Shown here piece by piece: positions 1 to 4,952 of a stretch of 6,173 nucleotides of DNA (its first letter is position 1; the number at the start of each line of letters is the position of its first letter). Below the pieces are notes generated by a model. The model searched no databases. It saw nothing but the letters and a program-made list of their open reading frames with translations, and had not been told where the DNA came from. Source of the stretch: Pseudomonadota bacterium. GTDB taxonomy: Bacteria; Pseudomonadota; Alphaproteobacteria; Rhizobiales; Devosiaceae. A program made the position numbers and the translations under genes. The stretch lies in contig JAEYYP010000251.1 of NCBI GenBank assembly GCA_023428425.1, positions 1 through 6,173 of the forward strand. The letters are read 5' to 3'.

Positions 1-84
1 CGGCAAAGCGATGCCGGCCGCGGCAGCGGCGATCGCGGCTGCCTGGCCCTTCAGCAGATCACGCCGGCTGACTCCCGTGCTCAT
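1..84 (-). CDS. napA: Periplasmic nitrate reductase catalytic subunit NapA, N-terminal fragment
   Basis: Only the first 28 codons are in the window; the rest lies beyond the left edge. NapA is the periplasmic bis-MGD molybdenum and [4Fe-4S] subunit that reduces nitrate to nitrite. The visible peptide begins MSTGVSRRDLLKGQAAA and continues as an Ala-rich hydrophobic stretch. This is a typical Tat signal with an SRRDLLK twin-arginine motif and closely resembles known NapA leaders. The ATG at 82-84 is preceded by an excellent Shine-Dalgarno, GGAGGAG, seven bases upstream. The gene overlaps the end of napD by 26 bases, so the two are translationally linked. Identification rests on the leader plus the napE-napD context, because no catalytic domain is visible. 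Confidence 0.9.
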   Translation of the reverse strand, partial: MSTGVSRRDLLKGQAAAIAAAAAGIALP

Positions 85-400
85 CGTTCAGCTCCTCCAC
101 TGACTCGGAATGCTCGTAGACCATGCTGGCGGCGATCACGCCGTCGAGCAGGTTGATTTCGGTGAGGCGCGCGCCGAGTGCTCCGGCGCTTTCGCCCTCG
201 ATAGTGATGACGACGCGATCATTGGTCTGCGCCGAGATCTCGACGCCTTGCATGCCTCTCAGACATTCTAGTAGTGCCGGCAGCGCCCGTGGCACCACAC
301 GCACCACTGCACCCGAGACATGGTAGCACTGTTCTGCTTCCGCCGCCTTTTGCCGTCCCAGGAAGAGCTCCCGGCGGTTCAGTGTGTGTTGCCCGCCCAT
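59..400 (-). CDS. napD: NapD chaperone for periplasmic nitrate reductase, with N-terminal extension
   Basis: NapD is a small cytoplasmic ferredoxin-fold chaperone that binds the Tat signal of NapA and holds back export until the cofactors are inserted. Residues about 26-96 match the family: YHVSGAVVRVVPRAL, a Gly-containing turn (MQGVEI), a strand at RVVITIEGE, then LLDGVIAASMVYEH. At 113 residues it is longer than the usual 80-100. Residues 1-25 are an extension containing LNRRELFLGR, which resembles the start of NapF rather than NapD. The ATG at 398-400 is the only standard start codon before the core, and it lies one base after the napE stop. The C-terminus overlaps napA. Family assignment is firm; the origin of the extension is inference. 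Confidence 0.9.
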   Translation of the reverse strand: MGGQHTLNRRELFLGRQKAAEAEQCYHVSGAVVRVVPRALPALLECLRGMQGVEISAQTNDRVVITIEGESAGALGARLTEINLLDGVIAASMVYEHSESVEELNDEHGSQPA

Positions 401-401
401 G

Positions 402-590
402 TCAGTGCCCCACGGGAGGACCCGGCGGCCCGAAGATCATCTGCCAGAACCAGACCAGGAATCCGAAACCTCCGACGACCCCGACGGCAATAACCGGCCA
501 AATTCCAAACGCCAGAAGCAGGAAGAGGCCAAGTTCGCGCCAGCTCTGACGCTGGACCGGCGGCGTCGGACTCTCGGTGTCCTGCGACAT
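402..590 (-). CDS. napE: NapE, small membrane subunit of periplasmic nitrate reductase operon
   Basis: A 62-residue protein with a polar N-terminus (about 1-18), one long hydrophobic segment (about 20-51) and the tail MIFGPPGPPVGH. The GPPGPP ending after a VWFWQ-type membrane boundary is the hallmark of NapE. NapE is an inner-membrane protein of unclear function encoded at the head of many alphaproteobacterial nap operons. The ATG at 588-590 has a strong Shine-Dalgarno, AGAGGAG, seven bases upstream. The stop is separated from the napD start by one base, so napE-napD-napA form one transcription unit. No napF lies between napE and napD, unlike the napEFDABC order found in many relatives. Confidence 0.93.
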   Translation of the reverse strand: MSQDTESPTPPVQRQSWRELGLFLLLAFGIWPVIAVGVVGGFGFLVWFWQMIFGPPGPPVGH

Positions 591-713
591 AACGAAGCTC
601 CTCTCTGCAAGACCAACCTACAGAACCGTCCGGCTGATGCAAGCCTTCGTGACCGCACTCTGGAAACTTGCTCTCGGGACCGTGAAGGACGTGGGACGAA
701 CTTGCCGAGCATT
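591..713 (-). other. gdhA-napE intergenic region, probable nap promoter region
   Basis: This 123-base gap separates the gdhA stop from the napE start, with both genes on the minus strand. I see the napE ribosome site at its napE end. I see no convincing rho-independent terminator after gdhA and no recognisable TTGAT-N4-ATCAA FNR/NnrR box. A weak sigma-70-like pair (TTGCAT, 16-base spacer, TAGGTT) lies about 25 bases before the ribosome-binding site, but each element matches only three of six consensus positions. The gap could hold the nap promoter. Read-through from gdhA cannot be excluded. Confidence 0.35.
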
Positions 714-2060
714 CTAGATGACTCCCAAGGCCTGCATGGCAGCCGCAACCCGCTCAAACCCGGCGATGTTGGCCCCGAGCACATAGTCGTCGGGCACTCC
801 ATACTCCTCGGCGGTGTCGGCACAGACATCATGGATGTTGTTCATGATTTCAGCGAGGCGCGCCTCGGTTTCGGCAAATGTCCAGCTGTCGCGCGAAGCG
901 TTCTGCTGCATTTCGAGGGCCGAGGTGGCGACGCCACCAGCATTGGCCGCCTTGCCTGGAGCAAACAGCACTCCTGCGTCCTGGAACGCGTGTATGGCCT
1001 CGGGAGTGGACGGCATGTTTGCCCCCTCCCCGACCGCCTGCACCCCGTTGCCGATCAGCGTGCGAGCGTCCCTGCCCGTGAGTTCGTTCTGCGTGGCCGA
1101 TGGCATGGCGATCTGGCACGGCACATCCCAGATCGTGCCGCCTTCGACAAAATGAGCCCCCGTCTTCTCCTTGGCGTACTGGGAAATCCGTTCGCGCCGT
1201 ACTTCCTTGATGTCCTTGAGAAGCGAGAGATCGATGCCGTCCTCGTCGAGCACGTAGCCACTGGAGTCCGAGCAGGCGACCACCTTGCCTCCGAAGGCGT
1301 GCACCTTCTCGATGGTGTAGATGGCAACATTGCCAGCACCGGAAACCACGACACGCTTGCCCTCGATGCCGTCACCGCGCCGTGCCAGCATGCGCTCGAC
1401 AAAATAGGTCGCCCCGAACCCGGTAGCCTCCTTGCGGGCGCGCGAGCCACCATAGGCAAGTCCCTTGCCGGTCAAGACGCCTGCCTCGTAGCGATTGGTG
1501 AGACGCTTGTACTGCCCGAACATGTAGCCGATCTCGCGGCCTCCCACTCCGATATCGCCGGCCGGCACGTCGGTGTACTCGCCGATATGGCGATGCATCT
1601 CGATCATGAAGGACTGGCAGAACCGCATGATCTCGGCGTCGGACCGGCCGCGGGGGTTGAAGTCGGCGCCGCCCTTGCCTCCACCGATCGGAAGACCCGT
1701 TAGCGCATTCTTGAAGGTCTGCTCGAAGCCGAGGAACTTGATGATGCCGAGGTTGACGGACGGGTGGAAACGCAGTCCGCCCTTGTAGGGACCGAGCGCC
1801 GAATTGAACTGCACGCGGAAACCGCGGTTGATGTGTACGTCACCATTGTCGGCGGTCCAGGGCACTCTGAAGATGATTTGCCGCTCTGGCTCGCAGAGAC
1901 GCTGAATTAGCCCCGCCTCAAGATATCCCGGCTTTTTGCTGACCACCCGACCGAGGCTCTCCATCACCTCCCGAACGGCCTGGTGGAACTCGGGCTCCCC
2001 GGCATTGCGCTTCAGCACCTCGGCAAGGATGGGTTCGAGCTTCTCGTCGACATGAGACAT
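714..2060 (-). CDS. gdhA: NADP-specific glutamate dehydrogenase
   Basis: A 448-residue protein, the same size as hexameric bacterial NADP-GDH (E. coli GdhA, 447), catalysing 2-oxoglutarate + NH4+ + NADPH to glutamate in the cytosol. It aligns with that family along its whole length. The substrate region GPYKGGLRFHPSVN contains Lys93. GGGKGGADF contains the catalytic Lys129, and DVPAGDIGVGG contains Asp169. The Rossmann motif GAGNVA is at 241-246, followed by CSDSSG near 263-268. Next come MPSATQNEL, GEGANMP and APGKAANAGGVATS, and the end is NIAGF...LGVI. An upstream in-frame ATG would start at 2132, but the added 24 residues are not family-like and overlap nsrR. MSHVDEKL at 2058-2060 is therefore preferred, although its ribosome site is weak. 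It lies 49 bases after nsrR on the same strand. Confidence 0.95.
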   Translation of the reverse strand: MSHVDEKLEPILAEVLKRNAGEPEFHQAVREVMESLGRVVSKKPGYLEAGLIQRLCEPERQIIFRVPWTADNGDVHINRGFRVQFNSALGPYKGGLRFHPSVNLGIIKFLGFEQTFKNALTGLPIGGGKGGADFNPRGRSDAEIMRFCQSFMIEMHRHIGEYTDVPAGDIGVGGREIGYMFGQYKRLTNRYEAGVLTGKGLAYGGSRARKEATGFGATYFVERMLARRGDGIEGKRVVVSGAGNVAIYTIEKVHAFGGKVVACSDSSGYVLDEDGIDLSLLKDIKEVRRERISQYAKEKTGAHFVEGGTIWDVPCQIAMPSATQNELTGRDARTLIGNGVQAVGEGANMPSTPEAIHAFQDAGVLFAPGKAANAGGVATSALEMQQNASRDSWTFAETEARLAEIMNNIHDVCADTAEEYGVPDDYVLGANIAGFERVAAAMQALGVI

Positions 2061-2109
2061 CGGATCGTCCGCAAAAGGATGTTGGAGTAAGGAGCCAAAG
2101 TGAGGGGCT
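2061..2109 (-). other. nsrR-gdhA spacer with a weak hairpin
   Basis: The 49-base gap between the nsrR stop and the gdhA start holds a small inverted repeat, GAGCC and GGCTC, at 2092-2096 and 2106-2110. It has a nine-base loop and no T-tract. It is too weak to call a terminator, so gdhA may be transcribed from nsrR or from a promoter inside nsrR. Confidence 0.2.
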
Positions 2110-2568
2110 CTATGAAAGGCCGCCCTCGACACCAGACGAAAGGCCCAGCATGGCCCGTATTGGGCCGGGCGCTATCGTCAGGTCAGCCAGCGTGTATTCG
2201 TCGAGCACGCTGAGAAAGGCTAGTCGCGCCCGATCGAGAGCCGACTTCAAGCGGCAGGCCCGGCGCAACGGACAGCTTTCGTTGCGCTCGTCGAAGCACG
2301 GTACGAAGACCATGTCCGGTTCGGTGTGGCGCACAACCTCGCCCAGCCCGATCTCAGAAGGAGGCCGACCAATCGCAATGCCACCGCTCCGCCCCCTCGT
2401 CGTCGTGACATAGCCGGCCTGGGCGAGCTCATGCACCACCTTGGTCATGTGGTTCACAGAGATGCCATATGCGTCCGCCACTTCCTGTATAGTCGACTTC
2501 CGATCCTGCCGGACCGAGAGGTACATGAGGAGCCGCAGTGAATAGTCGGTATAAACCGTAAGTCTCAT
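2110..2568 (-). CDS. nsrR: NsrR-family nitric-oxide-sensing Rrf2 repressor
   Basis: A 152-residue Rrf2-family regulator. The N-terminus MRLTVYTDYSLRLLMYL is followed by a winged helix-turn-helix: IQEVADAYGISVNHMTKVVHEL, then the wing TTRGRSGGIAIGRP, about residues 26-70. The cluster region holds Cys91, Cys99 and Cys105 and ends in ACRLKSAL...YTLADLT, as in NsrR. Asp8 is present, the residue that with three cysteines ligates the [4Fe-4S] cluster in Streptomyces NsrR. NO damages the cluster and releases DNA, derepressing NO-detoxification and denitrification genes. An in-frame ATG at 2628 would add 20 residues unlike the family. The ATG at 2566-2568 is chosen because the protein then starts as Rrf2 proteins do and has AGAAGG close upstream. 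It follows pazS by 61 bases on the same strand. IscR is less likely, since its C-x5-C-x6-C-type spacing and target context differ. Confidence 0.88.
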   Translation of the reverse strand: MRLTVYTDYSLRLLMYLSVRQDRKSTIQEVADAYGISVNHMTKVVHELAQAGYVTTTRGRSGGIAIGRPPSEIGLGEVVRHTEPDMVFVPCFDERNESCPLRRACRLKSALDRARLAFLSVLDEYTLADLTIAPGPIRAMLGLSSGVEGGLS

Positions 2569-2597
2569 TGAGCCTTCTGACCGTTCCTTGCCGATGG

Positions 2598-2617
2598 GCC
2601 GCTGCGGGCACTGCGGC
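2598..2617 (-). terminator. Small GC-rich hairpin between pazS and nsrR
   Basis: Inverted repeat GCCGC/GCGGC with a ten-base loop, located in the 61-base pazS-nsrR gap. No T-tract follows in the minus direction. It might attenuate read-through or stabilise the pazS 3' end, but may be chance in GC-rich DNA. Confidence 0.2.
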
Positions 2618-2629
2618 TCGTATAGCACC

Positions 2630-3079
2630 TCACGGCGTAGAGGGCACTTTGGTGAACAGTTTCATCATCCGGGCCTGCGCCTTTCCGGGGAGCCGGACCT
2701 CCTGGAGGGCACCCAGATTGTGCCGGTCAGCGCCGACCTGGATCAGCGCCACCATCCCCATGGCCCAGTGAGGCATGCACTTGATGCCATACAGACCAGG
2801 CTCGGTCAGTGTTACTGTGAGCGCCTCGTTCACCTTGCCCTTCCAAGCCGGCGCGTCCTCGGGGATCATCCCCAGGATGGTCTCTGCATTGTGTCCCTTG
2901 TTGACCGGAATGAAGGTCACAGTATCCCCGGGCTCTACCCGCAGGTAACTTGGCTCGAAGCTCATCGCTTGTCCGTCCTCACCTCGGTCGACCATCCGAA
3001 TTTCATGCTCTGCGGCCTGGAGCACGCCTGGCATTGCCATCATGGCGCCAAGCACCAGAACCGAAACGAACCTGCGCAT
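2630..3079 (-). CDS. pazS: Pseudoazurin, periplasmic type I blue copper protein
   Basis: Pseudoazurin carries single electrons in the periplasm, typically to copper nitrite reductase or nitrous oxide reductase. The 149-residue precursor has a Sec signal (MRRFVSVLVL to about VLQA-22, cleavage before AEHEI). The cupredoxin fold follows, with FEPSYLRVEPGDTVTFIPVNKGHN and the C-terminal loop KCMPHWAMGMVALI. The copper ligands are His63, Cys101, His104 and Met109, all in family spacing (C-x2-H-x4-M). A second in-frame ATG lies at 3086-3088, three codons upstream. It abuts the AAGGGG ribosome site, whereas the ATG at 3077-3079 is nine bases away, so the latter is preferred. The gene heads the pazS-nsrR-gdhA minus-strand run, and a candidate NsrR operator sits just upstream. 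No nitrite reductase gene is in the window. Confidence 0.93.
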   Translation of the reverse strand: MRRFVSVLVLGAMMAMPGVLQAAEHEIRMVDRGEDGQAMSFEPSYLRVEPGDTVTFIPVNKGHNAETILGMIPEDAPAWKGKVNEALTVTLTEPGLYGIKCMPHWAMGMVALIQVGADRHNLGALQEVRLPGKAQARMMKLFTKVPSTP

Positions 3080-3107
3080 TACCGGCATCCCCTTAAAGGT
3101 ATATCAT
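3079..3107 (+). promoter_or_regulatory. Possible promoter for the HPP-CBS gene
   Basis: A -10-like TATCAT at 3102-3107 (five of six positions) lies inside the inverted repeat, with a poor -35 (TTACCG, 3079-3084) at a 17-base spacing. If real, bound NsrR would cover the -10. It would leave a leader of about 100 bases before the HPP-CBS start. Confidence 0.3.
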
Positions 3108-3118
3108 CCATACACCTT
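3096..3118. promoter_or_regulatory. Candidate NsrR operator between pazS and the HPP-CBS gene
   Basis: A 23-bp inverted repeat, AAGGTATAT-N5-ATACACCTT on the plus strand. Eight of nine outer positions on each arm are complementary. The 11-1-11 geometry and AAG...CTT ends agree with the published NsrR consensus (AAGATGYATTT-N-AAATRCATCTT); the inner TTT/AAA are not conserved here. It lies two bases beyond the pazS ribosome site and upstream of the divergent HPP-CBS gene. The repressor that would bind it is encoded one gene away. Binding is inferred, not shown. Confidence 0.65.
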
Positions 3119-3127
3119 AAGCCGGAT

Positions 3128-3154
3128 GTGCAACGAGTGCAATTCGGATTCGGA
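3128..3154. repeat. Short tandem repeats in the HPP-CBS leader
   Basis: GTGCAA occurs at 3128-3133 and 3137-3142, a nine-base period. Immediately after it, TTCGGA is repeated head to tail at 3143-3148 and 3149-3154. On the minus strand the first pair reads TTGCAC twice, which could supply -35 elements for pazS, or the pairs may be an activator site. Function is unknown. Confidence 0.35.
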
Positions 3155-3218
3155 CGATGCAGGCTCGGATCACGGCGCGACTACCAATGTCACGCCGCGG
3201 CTGCTAGAGCGCCTGACG

Positions 3219-4376
3219 ATGAGATACTTTGCCTTCCTGCCTCACCTCGTTTCGGTCAGCTATCGCGAGCGCCTTCGAGCCTCGGTGGGTGCCTTTCTCG
3301 GGATTGGCCTGACGGCCTGGGTAACAGGGGTTGCACTCGGCGTCGGGGTGGACGTTCCGCTATTGGTGGCACCGATCGGCGCCTCCGCCGTGCTGCTTTT
3401 CGCGGTCCCGGCCAGCCCGCTAGCGCAGCCATGGTCGATACTGGGCGGAAACCTCGTCTCTGGCACAATTGGAGTGGCCTGCGCTCAGACGATCGGCGAC
3501 ATGACCCTTGCAGCGGCCGTCGCGGTTGCCGTCAGCATTGCCGCCATGCTCTCGTTACGATGCCTGCATCCGCCCAGCGGCGCAGTAGCGCTGACGGCAG
3601 TGGTCGGTGGACCCGCAATTGCAGGCCTTGGCTATGGCTTCGTGATCTGGCCGGTGGGCGTCAACTCCGTCCTGCTCCTCCTGATCGCGGTGTTGTTCAA
3701 TCGGCTCAGTGGCAGAGACTATCCGCATCGGATTCTGGCCACGCCCGACCCGAGACTTGCGCCGGAGGACCACGCTCCGCTTAGCCTTGGCGTGACGGCA
3801 GCAGATCTTCAGACGGCTATTGCCGAGCGCGACGAAGTGGTCAGCGTAGACCCGATGGACCTCGAGGAGCTGCTCCATCGCGCCGAAGCACTCGCCTTCC
3901 TGCGGCAATCCGGCGGAACGACCGCCTCGACGATCATGACCGGTTCGGTCGCCTGGGTTTCGCCGGGGACGTCGCTGCGGGTCGCCCTTCGCCAGTTGCG
4001 CCAGTACGGCGTCAAGGCGCTTCCCGTGGTCGATGGCGAACGACGCGTCGTCGGCATCCTCACACAGACCGACATCATCGAAAAAGCCGATTGGGGGCCC
4101 ACCGCCACCGGCTCAGGGCTGAACTGGCGGCTTCGCGCCATCACCAATTCTGACCGGCCACTGCGCGGCCGCGTTCGTGACGTGATGACGGCCAGCGTCG
4201 CAACGGTTTTGGGCACTACCCCAGTCGCCAGGGTCATCCATCTGATGCTGAAATCGGGACACCACCATCTGCCGGTCGTTGGCGACGATGGACGTATTCT
4301 TGGGATCATCACCCAGACCGACGTGGTAGAGGCCCTCTTTCACGCTGCCCATGACAGGCCCGCCTTGGCTGAATGA
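3219..4376 (+). CDS. HPP-family integral membrane protein with C-terminal CBS domain pair
   Basis: A 385-residue protein. Residues about 20-162 form a hydrophobic HPP-family domain with several membrane segments (roughly 22-42, 48-66, 76-92, 96-113, 120-140 and 143-161). It includes LVAPIGASAVLLFAVP, the SILGGNLVSG motif and the signature LHPPSGA, with His-Pro-Pro at 117-119. A linker (about 165-233) leads to two CBS domains: MTGSVAWVSP...GVKALPVVD...VGILTQTDII (about 238-287) and VMTASVATVL...HHLPVVG...LGIITQTDVV (about 322-371). CBS pairs usually bind adenine nucleotides and gate the attached domain. Plant chloroplast HPP proteins have been reported as nitrite transporters, so nitrite or another nitrogen oxide species is a plausible but unproven substrate here. 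In-frame ATGs at 3042 and 3126 add non-family sequence. MRYFAFLPHL at 3219 matches HPP N-termini although its ribosome site is weak. Confidence 0.9.
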   Translation: MRYFAFLPHLVSVSYRERLRASVGAFLGIGLTAWVTGVALGVGVDVPLLVAPIGASAVLLFAVPASPLAQPWSILGGNLVSGTIGVACAQTIGDMTLAAAVAVAVSIAAMLSLRCLHPPSGAVALTAVVGGPAIAGLGYGFVIWPVGVNSVLLLLIAVLFNRLSGRDYPHRILATPDPRLAPEDHAPLSLGVTAADLQTAIAERDEVVSVDPMDLEELLHRAEALAFLRQSGGTTASTIMTGSVAWVSPGTSLRVALRQLRQYGVKALPVVDGERRVVGILTQTDIIEKADWGPTATGSGLNWRLRAITNSDRPLRGRVRDVMTASVATVLGTTPVARVIHLMLKSGHHHLPVVGDDGRILGIITQTDVVEALFHAAHDRPALAE

Positions 4377-4394
4377 TCTCGCCACAGCAGTGCT

Positions 4395-4420
4395 GCGCGC
4401 CGGGTCAAGTCCGGGCGCGC
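4395..4420. terminator. Bidirectional-type hairpin between convergent genes
   Basis: GCGCGCC at 4395-4401 pairs with GGCGCGC at 4414-4420. Alternatively GCGCGC plus CGG/CCG pair with one bulged base around the loop GTCAAGT. The hairpin starts 19 bases after the HPP-CBS stop and contains the stop codon of the converging 63-residue gene. No long T-run follows on either strand, so its role as an intrinsic terminator is likely but not certain. Confidence 0.5.
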
Positions 4421-4596
4421 TTGTCCGGTGGCTTCTTGTCATTGCCGCACACCCGGCCCCAGCCTCTCATGGCGACGTAGACGGTGCACACCCCCAAGGC
4501 GATGAGTGCGTTGATGTCTGTACCGAAGAGCAGCCACAGCGTCAGCAGCATGCCGCCGTATACGCCCATGAGTAGACCAAGCAAATGTGGATGCAA
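4405..4596 (-). CDS. Small hypothetical membrane protein, TTG start
   Basis: I do not recognise this 63-residue protein. It reads LHPHLLGLLMGVYGGMLLTL at the N-terminus, followed by WLLFGTD. A second hydrophobic segment (about 28-44) is followed by RGWGRVCG and a basic tail (KKPPDKRART). Two membrane helices with a short loop between them and a cytoplasmic positive tail are predicted. No ATG lies before the first helix. The TTG at 4594-4596 is the best start, 15 bases after an in-frame TGA at 4612-4614; the first ATG, at codon 10, would cut into the first helix. A recognisable ribosome site is not obvious (GAGAG is 12 bases away). It follows the truncated Tat-signal ORF on the same strand and converges on the HPP-CBS gene. 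The hydrophobicity pattern suggests a real gene; the function is unknown. Confidence 0.5.
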   Translation of the reverse strand: MHPHLLGLLMGVYGGMLLTLWLLFGTDINALIALGVCTVYVAMRGWGRVCGNDKKPPDKRART

Positions 4597-4634
4597 TCCC
4601 GTCGCCAGCTCTCAGAAGCGGTTGTCGGCAAACG

Positions 4635-4802
4635 CTAGCCGGGCGCTGACTCGCGCCGGAAGCACAGCAGATCACATTGCGTGGACCGCCAGAAGGCCAA
4701 TGCGTCCATCGCCTGGGCAAACGCCTTGCCGGCGAACCCTGGCATGCCGAGCATGAGGCTGGCTGCAAAGCCGAGTTTGATGGCGTCGCGCCGCGTGTAC
4801 AT
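4635..4802 (-). pseudogene. Truncated gene: Tat signal peptide followed by short nonconserved tail
   Basis: A 55-residue ORF too short for routine gene calls. It begins MYTRRDAIKLGFAAS, then LMLGMPGFAGKAFAQA. This is a good Tat leader: twin Arg, hydrophobic core and an AxA-type site ending AFAQA near residue 31. The ATG at 4800-4802 has an AAGGAG ribosome site eight bases upstream, as strong as any here. After the leader only about 24 residues follow (MDALAFWRSTQCDLLCF...), ending at TAG 4635-4637. They look like no folded domain, so this is probably the 5' end of an exported redox or binding protein whose body was deleted or frameshifted. In another frame the same DNA reads ARLAFADNRF and stops at 4612-4614, possibly the original C-terminus. 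A genuine small exported peptide is the alternative. Confidence 0.5.
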
Positions 4803-4952
4803 CTCTTGATCTCCTTATCTGTCGACACGGAGTTAGGGGCGCGACCGACCGCTTGCCACTAAAGCTTTGGATAGCCAGGTTACATCGACGTAAGGCACCA
4901 TAATTTCACGCGGTTCCCCATAAGCGGCGGCTATTTACCCGTACCCGGCCCC
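4803..4952. other. Intergenic region between dctM and the truncated Tat ORF, with two palindromes
   Basis: This 150-base gap is less GC-rich than its surroundings. It contains the Tat-ORF ribosome site (AAGGAG at its left end) and two inverted repeats. One is AAAGCTTT at 4861-4868, extendable to ten of twelve positions. The other is TTACATCGACGTAA at 4880-4893, with twelve of fourteen positions symmetric. I see no clear sigma-70 promoter and no obvious terminator for dctM. The palindromes could be operators for a promoter serving the minus-strand genes. Confidence 0.35.

Noticed and set aside
591..713. FNR or NnrR box upstream of napE
   Set aside because: I searched for TTGAT-N4-ATCAA-like symmetry on both strands; only a short GGCT-N6-AGCC repeat exists, which does not match.
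384..1703. A 439-codon open frame on the plus strand opposite gdhA and napE
   Set aside because: It is antisense to a clearly conserved glutamate dehydrogenase, has no domain-like content, and is the kind of long open shadow expected in GC-rich DNA.
3042..3218. Longer start for the HPP-CBS protein (ATG at 3042 or 3126)
   Set aside because: The first lies inside pazS and before the putative promoter; the second lacks a ribosome site and adds CNECNSDSDD-type sequence foreign to HPP N-termini.
2588..3784. A 398-codon plus-strand open frame across pazS and the HPP-CBS gene
   Set aside because: It overlaps pseudoazurin on the opposite strand and the HPP-CBS gene in another frame, crosses the promoter region, and its composition is low-complexity Arg/Gly/His-rich with no family resemblance.
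4439..4828. A 129-codon minus-strand frame overlapping the Tat ORF and small membrane gene
   Set aside because: It starts in the spacer without a good ribosome site and its Arg/Cys/Ser-rich translation resembles no protein; the Tat-leader frame with AAGGAG explains the region better.
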